Source: Sulfurimonas sp. HSL-3221 (GTDB lineage Bacteria; Campylobacterota; Campylobacteria; Campylobacterales; Sulfurimonadaceae). Taken from it: 64,000 bases of DNA. Each line of letters starts with the position of its first letter. Positions within the stretch are counted from its first letter, which is position 1. This document shows positions 58,569 through 64,000 of this stretch, in pieces. A program made the position numbers and the translations under genes. Below the pieces are notes generated by a model. The model saw only the letters and a list, made by a program, of their open reading frames with translations, was not told where the DNA came from and made no database searches. The stretch is taken from assembly GCF_021044585.1 (NCBI RefSeq), contig NZ_CP087998.1, positions 1,860,001-1,924,000 on the forward strand, in the 5' to 3' direction.

Positions 58569-59493
58569 TCACACGGTCGATGATTTCGTCCGCCGTGACG
58601 CCGTCCGCTTCGGCCTCGTAACTGAGCACGATACGGTGGCGCATCAGCTCTTTGATAATGAAAGCAACGTCAACAGGGCTGGCGTAATCCTTGCCGCGTA
58701 GGTAGGCCATGGCCTTGACGGCCTTGAACATGTCGATGCTCACCCGGGGGCTCGCACCGAACTGCAACTGATCTTCCAGGTCATCGAGCCCGTACGCCTT
58801 GGGCTCGCGGGTCGCAGTGACCAGCTCGATCATGTAGCGTTCCACCTCTTCATCAATGTGGACCTGTTTGACCTCCGCTTTGAGAGCCTCCAGGTCTTCA
58901 TGGGAGATGACGGCGTTAATCGTCTCGGAAACGCCCGCAGCAATGCGGCGGGCGATCTCGAGCTCCTCCTCTTTCGTGTTGTAGCCGACTTTGAGCTTGA
59001 GCATGAAACGGTCGAGCTGCGCCTCGGGAAGCTGGTAGACCCCCTCCTGCTCCACGGGGTTCTGCGTCGCCATAACAAAGAAGGGGGGTGCGAGCTTGAA
59101 GCTCTCCTCGCCTATTGTCACCTGACGCTCCTGCATCACTTCCAGCAGGGCCGACTGCACCTTCGCCGGGGCGCGGTTGATCTCGTCGGCCAGCAGCAGG
59201 TTTGTGAACACAGGCCCGTGCTTGATCTTGAACGCGTTATGCTGCGGGTCGTAGATCTCGGCGCCGAGAATGTCCGAGGGGAGGAGGTCCGGGGTGAACT
59301 GGACCCGCTTGAACTGCAGCCCCAGACTCTGCGACAGCGCCTTCACCGTCGTCGTCTTCGCCAGCCCGGGGATCCCCTCGATAAGAATGTGGCCTTCGCA
59401 AAGCAGGCCGATAAGCAGCCCGTCGATCATCTTTTCCTGACCGACGACGACTTTGGCCACCTCGGACTTGATCGCTTCGATTTTGGAGTACAT
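58546..59493 (-). CDS. MoxR family AAA+ ATPase
   Basis: A 315-residue ATPase. Walker A is 'EGIPGLAKTTTVKAL' (about 38-52; GxxGxAKT as in MoxR), Walker B 'LLLADEINRAP' (about 98-108), sensor 1 'VMATQNPVEQEG' and the Arg finger region 'GASPRVSIDMFKAVKAMA'. MoxR proteins act as chaperones that activate VWA-domain partners by metal insertion or remodelling; the three-gene set downstream supplies such partners. A TATAAT lies 29-34 bases upstream of the ATG. Confidence 0.94.
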   Translation of the reverse strand: MYSKIEAIKSEVAKVVVGQEKMIDGLLIGLLCEGHILIEGIPGLAKTTTVKALSQSLGLQFKRVQFTPDLLPSDILGAEIYDPQHNAFKIKHGPVFTNLLLADEINRAPAKVQSALLEVMQERQVTIGEESFKLAPPFFVMATQNPVEQEGVYQLPEAQLDRFMLKLKVGYNTKEEELEIARRIAAGVSETINAVISHEDLEALKAEVKQVHIDEEVERYMIELVTATREPKAYGLDDLEDQLQFGASPRVSIDMFKAVKAMAYLRGKDYASPVDVAFIIKELMRHRIVLSYEAEADGVTADEIIDRVIEAVPLP

Positions 59494-59521
59494 TAAAAAC
59501 CTTCATAAGGACAATGGGGCC

Positions 59522-59527
59522 ATTATA
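59522..59527 (-). promoter_or_regulatory. Candidate -10 box for the moxR-bat operon
   Basis: TATAAT on the minus strand in GCTATAATGGCC, about 29 bases before the moxR ATG; GAAGG precedes the ATG by 6 bases. No -35 consensus. Confidence 0.5.
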
Positions 59528-59665
59528 GCGTTTTGAAGGTATAGATTGCCCTGCCCCGATGCCGTTGGATGCGTGCAGGGAAGGTGAAAAAAAATCCCGT
59601 TTCGGCGCCGAAAAAGTGCCGGTGCACATTTTTTTGATTTTTTTGGCATATCTGCCGAAAAACTA

Positions 59666-59694
59666 TTGACTTTGAAGTGCGTTTTTCGTATAAT
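59666..59694 (+). promoter_or_regulatory. tRNA-Lys/tRNA-Glu promoter, rrn-like
   Basis: TTGACT (59666-59671), 17-base spacer and TATAAT (59689-59694). The bases from the -10 through about 28 positions match the rrn promoter with one difference. A/T tracts and a GGCA/TGCC inverted repeat (59645-59656) lie just upstream. Confidence 0.9.
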
Positions 59695-59735
59695 TCCCGT
59701 CCACAAACGAAGAGAGCTTATCTTAACGTTTGAAT

Positions 59736-59811
59736 GTCTCGTTAGCTCAGCTGGTAGAGCACGTCACTTTTAATGATGTGGCCGTTGGTTCGAATCCAAC
59801 ACGGGACACCA
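59736..59811 (+). tRNA. tRNA-Lys(TTT)
   Basis: 76 bases with encoded CCA. Acceptor GTCTCGT pairs with ACGGGAC (one G-U), D-loop AGCTGGTAGAG, T-loop GTTCGAATC, anticodon TTT in ACTTTTAA. Confidence 0.97.
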
Positions 59812-59826
59812 TTGTTACTCCTTAGT

Positions 59827-59901
59827 GGCCCCATCGTCTAGCGGTTAGGATCCCAGATTTTCATTCTGGTTACCGGAGTTCGAGTCTCCGTGGGGTCACC
59901 A
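59827..59901 (+). tRNA. tRNA-Glu(TTC)
   Basis: 75 bases with encoded CCA. Acceptor GGCCCCA pairs with TGGGGTC, T-loop GTTCGAGTC, anticodon TTC in TTTTCATT. It follows tRNA-Lys by 15 bases and shares its promoter. Confidence 0.97.
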
Positions 59902-59964
59902 CCTTCCCAACCATTTTTACACTGAAAAATACTGAAATAATAAAAGATGCTCTTATTGCGTTTA

Positions 59965-60492
59965 TTACTGGAGCGCGCCCGAGGCCACCAGGCGTTTGAC
60001 CAGCTTCATATGCTTCATGACCCGTCCGAAATAGGGCCAGTTCACCATGCCGCCGTTGTAGCCGCTGACGCTTTTCATATAGTCGTGGCGGCGGTTTTTG
60101 AGGATGACGAGGTAGTGCGCGGCGATGCCGGCGGAGAGTTTGAGGTCGGTGAGTAGTAGGTTGGCGATCTGCACATCGCTGCGCGCCTTCAGCCATGCCA
60201 ATGTCTTGACGCGCGCGGCCACATAACGGGCTGTGGCCACCTGCACCTGCATCGGCCCCAGCGATGCCTTGGTGATGTCGACCCCTTTATGAAAATCCCC
60301 GATGATATTCCGACCGGCACTGCTCTCCGTCAGACAGATGGCGCTGAGCGTGTTCTCGTACGTCTCGCCGCTGCGGTCGGGAATGCTGCGCGCGACATCC
60401 CGCACGGTCTGCAGTGTCGAGAGCTGTTCCGGCGTGAGCGCGGCGCGCAGGAATTCGGTCGTGGCATAGAAAAGTATCACTAGACGTTTCAA
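59965..60492 (-). CDS. Small lytic-transglycosylase-like (lysozyme fold) protein
   Basis: A 175-residue exported protein with a signal-like start (probable cut near 'LRAA'). SLT-type marks are the candidate catalytic Glu in 'AICLTESSAGRNI' (about 53-59), 'KASLGPMQVQVATARY' (about 75-90) and 'SVSGYNGG' (about 143-150). It lacks other domains and is smaller than most secreted transglycosylases. It should cleave peptidoglycan glycan strands, probably to open the wall locally. It is convergent with the two tRNA genes and stands alone. Confidence 0.75.
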   Translation of the reverse strand: MKRLVILFYATTEFLRAALTPEQLSTLQTVRDVARSIPDRSGETYENTLSAICLTESSAGRNIIGDFHKGVDITKASLGPMQVQVATARYVAARVKTLAWLKARSDVQIANLLLTDLKLSAGIAAHYLVILKNRRHDYMKSVSGYNGGMVNWPYFGRVMKHMKLVKRLVASGALQ

Positions 60493-60747
60493 TAAAGCTT
60501 CCTCGTCAAAAAAATGCGTGGAATTTTACAGGAAATGTGCGTTGAAGGTCGATGGATAATCGTTTTAAATAAAATTATTAAGAAGATTTAATACAAAAAT
60601 GTTGCTACCTTCCGTGACACAGGGAATAGATGGCTTAAGAAAAATGGGTAAAATTGATACTTTTTCGAGAAATATGCGCTCAAAATGGCTTTTTTCTTAA
60701 AAGGTATGCACTGAAAAAAAATGCGGAAGAGAGAAGAAGTGCTACTA
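60493..60747. other. AT-rich intergenic region, no gene seen
   Basis: About 255 bases, much poorer in GC than the flanks, with A-runs and no convincing ORF, terminator or repeat. It includes the upstream region of the transglycosylase-like gene. Confidence 0.5.
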
Positions 60748-61122
60748 TTATTCCCAATCCCTGAACTTGTCCGAGGTGTGTTTGTCCTTTTTATAGCGGC
60801 GGCGGTTCATGGACTTTTCGATCTGGTTGGCCGTGTAGAGGATATCCTCTTTAAGCGTTTCGATCGTCGCATCGCCGTCGCGGAAGGCGAGGATCTTTGT
60901 CACGAGGGTTTCGAGGTCGTTATAGTCCCCTTTGTAGAGCGGGACCTTCTCGATGCGGTCGAGGTATTTGCGGTTGTTGTCGACTTTCTTGTCGAACTGC
61001 TCCCGCGTCGGCTCTTCGGCCTTGAAGAGATACTTGGTGATACTGCTCGTAAAACGCTCGAGTACCCGGATATAGCGGAGCCTCGCGGCATCTTCCACTT
61101 TTTTCGCCGACGCTTTTGCCAA
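60748..61122 (-). CDS. Small charged protein of unknown function
   Basis: A 124-residue soluble protein, very rich in Lys, Arg, Glu and Asp with mostly helical character ('LRYIRVLERFTSSITKYLFKAE', 'IETLKEDILYTANQIEKSMNR') and a basic tail ('NRRRYKKDKHTSDKFRDWE'). No known domain recognised. The ATG (61122) is preceded by GGTGAA. It is divergent from the rhodanese gene, with a palindromic promoter between. Confidence 0.75.
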   Translation of the reverse strand: MAKASAKKVEDAARLRYIRVLERFTSSITKYLFKAEEPTREQFDKKVDNNRKYLDRIEKVPLYKGDYNDLETLVTKILAFRDGDATIETLKEDILYTANQIEKSMNRRRYKKDKHTSDKFRDWE

Positions 61123-61149
61123 TAGTTCACCTTTCGGGGGAGCTCAAAC

Positions 61150-61163
61150 GGTATAATTATACC
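61150..61163. promoter_or_regulatory. Palindromic promoter element, -10 box on both strands
   Basis: GGTATAATTATACC is a perfect 14-bp palindrome that provides TATAAT on the plus strand (61152-61157) and on the minus strand (61156-61161). It lies 25 bases from the rhodanese start and 27 from the start of the unknown gene on the other strand. Confidence 0.55.
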
Positions 61164-61188
61164 TATTCTAATAAGGTTGCAACGCTCT

Positions 61189-61581
61189 ATGAAAAAACTG
61201 ATTCTTTTTTGCCTCATCGTTTCCGGGCTCCTGCATGCCGAGGTCATCAACGCACCGGCAAGCCAGGCCCTTCTCGCCAAGCAGATCCCCATTGTCGATA
61301 TCCGGACCCCCGGCGAATGGAAAGAGACCGGCCTGGTCAAAGGGAGCATCCCCATCATGTTCTTCGACGAGAAAGGGAGCTATAACGTCGACCGCTTCAT
61401 GCTTCAGCTCAAAGCCAAGGTCGATACGACAAAACCCTTCGCCCTGATCTGCCGCACCGGTAGCCGCACGTCGATGCTCGCCCCCTTCCTGGCGCAGACC
61501 TACGGCTATACCGTCTACAACCTGCAAGGGGGCATCATGACCGCCTACCGCGCGGGGCTTCCCATCGTCCCCTATCAGTGA
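61189..61581 (+). CDS. Exported single-domain rhodanese
   Basis: A 130-residue protein with a signal peptide (about 1-17, 'LILFCLIVSGLLHA'). The rhodanese domain has 'IPIVDIRTPGEWKETGLVKGSIPI' (spanning about 34-57) and the active-site loop 'ICRTGSRTSM' with catalytic Cys near 92. ATG 61189 is used; an upstream TTG (61177) lacks context. Periplasmic rhodaneses in sulfur-oxidising relatives handle sulfane sulfur or thiols. It overlaps a small membrane ORF by 4 bases. Confidence 0.9.
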   Translation: MKKLILFCLIVSGLLHAEVINAPASQALLAKQIPIVDIRTPGEWKETGLVKGSIPIMFFDEKGSYNVDRFMLQLKAKVDTTKPFALICRTGSRTSMLAPFLAQTYGYTVYNLQGGIMTAYRAGLPIVPYQ

Positions 61582-61691
61582 AACCGCTTAAAATCGCCCT
61601 GCTGATTCTCTTGCGGGTCGCCGTTGTTTTCGGCGTCATCGCGCTGATCGTCTTTCTCTTCTGGGGATTTTTATACCTGTTACTGTATTAA
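61578..61691 (+). CDS. 37-residue single-helix membrane protein
   Basis: GTG at 61578 overlaps the rhodanese stop (GTGA). The product is 'VKPLKIALLILLRVAVVFGV' followed by a further hydrophobic run ending in 'LYLLLY': a basic start and one long helix. Codon use is like the neighbours and coupling to the rhodanese is typical of a real gene. Its TAA stop is completed by the first base of the MITE; the target sequence supplies the same stop without the insertion, so the protein is not truncated. Function unknown. Confidence 0.55.
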   Translation: MKPLKIALLILLRVAVVFGVIALIVFLFWGFLYLLLY

Positions 61692-61984
61692 GGGCACCTC
61701 TAAAAACCCTGTATGGATCTCAGAGAGATTTTGAAGCGTAAGATTTTCTTTGTTTTCAGCGCAGGCCTAGCCGTAGCTAAGTCAAGAAGAAAACGGAGGA
61801 AAGATCGTGCTTCAAAAGCCCTCCCGAAGGGCGCTTCAGAGAAAAGCCATACTCGGCGTTGCCGCTTTTCGACTTGGCTAAGGCCAGGCCTTGACCAAAG
61901 GGAATGCCCTCGGGTGCAAAGCGTCGCCTTGATTATAACTTTCTCTGCAGCGCTGAGACCGTACAGGGTTTTTAGAGGTGCCCT
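61691..61984. mobile_element. MITE-like element with perfect 23-bp terminal inverted repeats
   Basis: The left end AGGGCACCTCTAAAAACCCT plus GTA (61691-61713) is the exact reverse complement of 61962-61984. TTA flanks both ends (61688-61690 and 61985-61987), a 3-bp target duplication. The 294-bp body has no transposase; a 91-codon frame inside it is not convincing. End sequence, size and TNA-type target fit a non-autonomous relative of an IS5-group element (tentative). It sits between the small membrane ORF and the SUI1-like gene. Confidence 0.88.
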
Positions 61985-61991
61985 TTAAAGA

Positions 61992-62327
61992 CTATTTTTT
62001 GAAGCGGAAGGCTTCGGCTTCGAGGAGGGTGCGCAGCTTGTCGCTGCATTCGCCCTGGAACTCCATCCACGGCGTCTTGTAGCCGCCGCCGGAGCCCAGC
62101 TTTTTCTTCAGCCGCTTCAGCAGTGCCTCCGCATCGCCTTTCTCCAGGGCAAAGGGGCCAACCAGAGTCACGGTTTTTCCCCGCCGCTTTTCGCGCTTGA
62201 AGACGAGAAAGTGTTTTTCGGGTGCAAGCAGCTCTTGCGGCGTTTCCGCCTCACGCTCTTGCACTTCCGACCAGCCGCTTCCAAGGTCTCCGCCGATAAA
62301 GAGATCGAGCTTCTTACCGCGGCTCAT
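61992..62327 (-). CDS. SUI1/YciH-like translation initiation factor
   Basis: A 111-residue protein. ATG 62327 ('MSRGKKLDLFIGGDLGSGWSEV') is inside the 3' end of the DUF1653 gene. The SUI1 core 'FKREKRRGKTVTLVGPFALEKGDAEALLKRLKKKLGSGG' (about 55-93) is clear. Bacterial members resemble eIF1 and have a poorly known role in initiation fidelity. The MITE lies 7 bases after its stop codon. Confidence 0.87.
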   Translation of the reverse strand: MSRGKKLDLFIGGDLGSGWSEVQEREAETPQELLAPEKHFLVFKREKRRGKTVTLVGPFALEKGDAEALLKRLKKKLGSGGGYKTPWMEFQGECSDKLRTLLEAEAFRFKK

Positions 62328-62538
62328 GGGCTTCTCCGATATATTCAAACCGTTTGATGCAGACGCCTTCGTGGGGGATGCATTCGGTAAACATGGAAAG
62401 CGGACGGACCCAGAGCCCGTGTTCGCCGTAGAGGGCACGGTAGACAACAAGCTCCTCCTCCGTCTCGGAGTGTTTAGCTACGCCGATCACTTCGTAGTGG
62501 TTCCCCTTGTAGTGCTGGTAGCGGCCCGGTTTAAGCAC
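62314..62538 (-). CDS. DUF1653 family protein
   Basis: A 74-residue protein. GTG 62538 with AAGG 6 bases upstream gives 'VLKPGRYQHYKGNHYEVIGV', the DUF1653 signature; a GTG eight codons earlier is possible. 'EEELVVYRALYGEHGLWVRPLSMFTE' completes the ~65-residue domain. Function unknown. It overlaps the DUF5718 gene by 8 bases and the SUI1-like gene by 14. Confidence 0.88.
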   Translation of the reverse strand: MLKPGRYQHYKGNHYEVIGVAKHSETEEELVVYRALYGEHGLWVRPLSMFTECIPHEGVCIKRFEYIGEAHEPR

Positions 62539-63364
62539 CGACGACCTTCTGGGAGAGGACACGCATCCCGTTCGCCTTGTAAGCGCCCGCGTCGATGCTC
62601 TCCATCACGGTGTCGGCGTCGCAGCAGTGCGTATCGTAGAGTACGACGATCACCTCATCGCCCGCCTGCAGGAAAGTCGTCTCACCGTAAGCCGTGTAGC
62701 GCGTCGCGCCGATGCTGATGATCATCTTCTCGGGGTACCCCGCCGCTGAAAGATAGGAGAGCACCGGCTCCAGCGGGCCGGTATCCGTTTGTGTATTGAG
62801 CTGGTTGACGATCCAATCCGTAAGCTTGTCGTGAAAATAGCTGTAGCCTGTGAGCGCGGCATCTTCGCCGTAGCGGTGCAGCTCGCTGCCGCGGCGCAGG
62901 AAGGAGGCGATGTGCCAGCTGTCCATCACGCCGCCTTCGGCAAAGGTGTCAATGGGCGTCATCTCCGCTCCGAGTCCCTTGCTCATCGCACCCCAGTTCT
63001 TCTTTTCGGAGATCTTGTTGGCCCCTGGGCGGCGGATAGAGCAGTCGTTGTAGGGGGCGAAGCGCTCCGGTGTGATCGAAGCGACCTTTCCATCTTCATA
63101 GCGCAGACGGCACTCCAGTGCCACTTCCGGTTCCGCCTGGACATTCAGCGCGGCGTCTTCGGGCAGTTTGATGGTGCCGGAGGAGAGGGGGTAGACGCCG
63201 ATCTGCCCGTCGCGGCCCGGCATGTAGAAAGGGAAGATCCCTTTGGGACCGTTTTCATCGGCGACCTCGAGGTTTTTGAAATCCTCTATTTCACCGGCCT
63301 GTTCCAGGTGCAGGGCGAAGTTTCCGGCGATGCCGAACCCGGCGTAGGCGTTAAAGTTTTCCAT
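62531..63364 (-). CDS. DUF5718 family protein
   Basis: A 277-residue protein starting at ATG 63364 ('MENFNAYAGFGIAGNFALHLEQAGE'); the longer open frame upstream is the ABC-F gene in another frame. Segments 'FPFYMPGRDGQIGVYPLSS', 'FAPYNDCSIRRPGANKISEKKNWG' and 'VLYDTHCCDADTV' resemble what I recall of DUF5718. There is some likeness to the fumarylacetoacetate-hydrolase/5-carboxymethyl-2-hydroxymuconate isomerase fold ('PEVALECRL', 'KNWGAMSKG'), which would mean metal-dependent C-C bond chemistry; that is speculative. It overlaps the ABC-F gene by 14 bases. Confidence 0.72.
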   Translation of the reverse strand: MENFNAYAGFGIAGNFALHLEQAGEIEDFKNLEVADENGPKGIFPFYMPGRDGQIGVYPLSSGTIKLPEDAALNVQAEPEVALECRLRYEDGKVASITPERFAPYNDCSIRRPGANKISEKKNWGAMSKGLGAEMTPIDTFAEGGVMDSWHIASFLRRGSELHRYGEDAALTGYSYFHDKLTDWIVNQLNTQTDTGPLEPVLSYLSAAGYPEKMIISIGATRYTAYGETTFLQAGDEVIVVLYDTHCCDADTVMESIDAGAYKANGMRVLSQKVVGA

Positions 63365-64000
63365 TCTCTTTCGCCTCAACGTACTCTTCGTAGCTGCCTT
63401 TGAAGTCGTTGTAGGTGCCGTCAGGGTTGAGCTCGATGATGCGCGACGCGAAGGCATCGAGGAGTTCGCGGTCGTGGGAGACACAGATGACGTTGCCGTC
63501 AAACTCGAACAGCGCTTCGCCCAGCGCGACGATCGCCTCGAGGTCGAGGTGGTTGGTCGGTTCGTCCATGACAAGAAAGTTCGGACCTTCAAGCATCAGT
63601 TTGCTCAGCATCATCCGGTGCTTCTCACCCCCAGAGATGTTCGTCGCCGCTTTCTCCTGCTGCTCGCCGTTGAAAAGCATGCGCCCCAGACAGTTCCGGA
63701 TCTCGGAGATGTCCGCCTTCGGGTCGAAAGCGCGCAGCCAGTCATAGAGGGTGTCGTTGCTCTTGATGCGGTCGGTCGTATCCTGCGGGAAGTAGCCCGG
63801 CTCGATGGTCGCGCCCCACTTCACCTCCCCCTCTTTGGGCTTGAGCTCTTCCATGATAATCTGGCAGAGCGTCGTTTTACCGACACCGTTGGGGCCGATC
63901 AGCGCGATCTTCTCGCCTGGCTCGATATGGAGGCTGATGTTGTTCAGGACCGGGCCCTCGCCGTAGTCGTGGCTTACATTAAGGACGTCCAGGGCTTCGT
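63351..64000 (-). CDS. ABC-F family ATPase (N-terminal part outside window)
   Basis: The frame is open to the end of the window; the visible 215 residues are the second ATPase domain. Walker A is 'LIGPNGVGKTTLCQI', signature 'NISGGEKHRMMLSKLML', Walker B 'FLVMDEPTNHLDL' and the switch His 'VICVSHDRELLDAF'. These are soluble ABC proteins without membrane parts that act on the ribosome (EttA/Uup/YbiT types). The C-terminus 'YEEYVEAKENGKL' lacks a long tail, like YbiT. Confidence 0.93.
   Translation of the reverse strand, partial: EALDVLNVSHDYGEGPVLNNISLHIEPGEKIALIGPNGVGKTTLCQIIMEELKPKEGEVKWGATIEPGYFPQDTTDRIKSNDTLYDWLRAFDPKADISEIRNCLGRMLFNGEQQEKAATNISGGEKHRMMLSKLMLEGPNFLVMDEPTNHLDLEAIVALGEALFEFDGNVICVSHDRELLDAFASRIIELNPDGTYNDFKGSYEEYVEAKENGKL

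Noticed and set aside
59736-60747. Integrated element at the tRNA-Glu 3' end, suggested by the adjacent AT-rich gap and transglycosylase-like gene
   Set aside because: No integrase and no repeat of the tRNA 3' end was found in the following kilobases.
61713-61988. 91-codon ORF inside the MITE as a possible transposase
   Set aside because: Too short, no DDE or other catalytic pattern, and it runs through the right terminal repeat; the element is better seen as non-autonomous.

Overview
The window is a contiguous piece of a Campylobacterota (epsilonproteobacterial) chromosome, most likely from a relative of Sulfurimonas or neighbouring sulfur/hydrogen-oxidising genera. The grounds are the gene set and order (fabZ-lpxA-clpX-mreB-mreC; a UPF0323 lipoprotein next to a glutathionylspermidine-synthase-like gene; lpxC-tsaB-thrB-ylxR-infB-rbfA-rimP), an HsrA/CosR-type response regulator, and the 16S rRNA sequence as read by eye. 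Protein-coding DNA is clearly GC-rich for this phylum. The placement is inference; a 16S search would settle it.

Layout. 1-3.9 kb: 3' part of a TonB-dependent receptor and a PAS-domain histidine kinase. 4-9.1 kb: lipid A, protease and cell-shape genes (fabZ, lpxA, clpX, mreB, mreC) and a MipA/OmpV porin-like gene. 9.2-14.7 kb: carB, a short Sua5/YrdC-like gene, and a lipoprotein plus ATP-grasp pair resembling YgiB/YgiC. 14.7-16.8 kb: a small monooxygenase-fold gene, then a copper-delivery operon (PCu(A)C chaperone, unknown Met-motif membrane protein, SCO). 17-21 kb (minus): AI-2E-type transporter, lone ABC permease, ung and a FadL-type outer-membrane protein of different base composition. 21.65-27 kb (minus): a full rrn operon, 16S-tRNA-Ile-tRNA-Ala-23S-5S, with promoter, leader, RNase III processing stems and a probable terminator. 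27-36 kb (minus): a ten-gene operon lpxC-tsaB-thrB-ylxR-infB-rbfA-rimP-ribD-ubiE-xseA running towards the rrn promoter. 36-40.1 kb (minus): nadA-nadC-DHH phosphoesterase-M23 peptidase. 40.3-45.3 kb (plus): plsY-folB, the HsrA-like regulator with a histidine kinase, a ferredoxin and ppx. 45.3-51.5 kb: bamA (minus), then tyrA, an unknown gene, a BaiN-type flavoprotein, hemolysin III and an unknown. 51.6-59.5 kb (minus): a decayed surface-protein gene, qmcA/nfeD-like genes and a six-gene MoxR/Bat operon. 59.7-64 kb: tRNA-Lys and tRNA-Glu, a small lytic-transglycosylase-like protein, a rhodanese, a 294-bp MITE with perfect 23-bp ends, a SUI1-like factor, DUF1653 and DUF5718 genes, and the 3' part of an ABC-F ATPase gene.

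Most of the window is housekeeping. There is no CRISPR array, prophage, toxin-antitoxin pair or obvious defence island. The points most worth a second look are: (1) a near-identical core promoter plus first transcribed bases shared by the rrn and tRNA-Lys/Glu units; (2) an HsrA/CosR homologue that keeps a canonical phospho-acceptor and has a partner kinase, with paired palindromes over its promoter; (3) the MITE inserted exactly at the stop codon of a 37-codon membrane ORF; (4) the unknown Met-motif protein between PCu(A)C and SCO; and (5) a palindromic, potentially two-way promoter ahead of the rhodanese gene.
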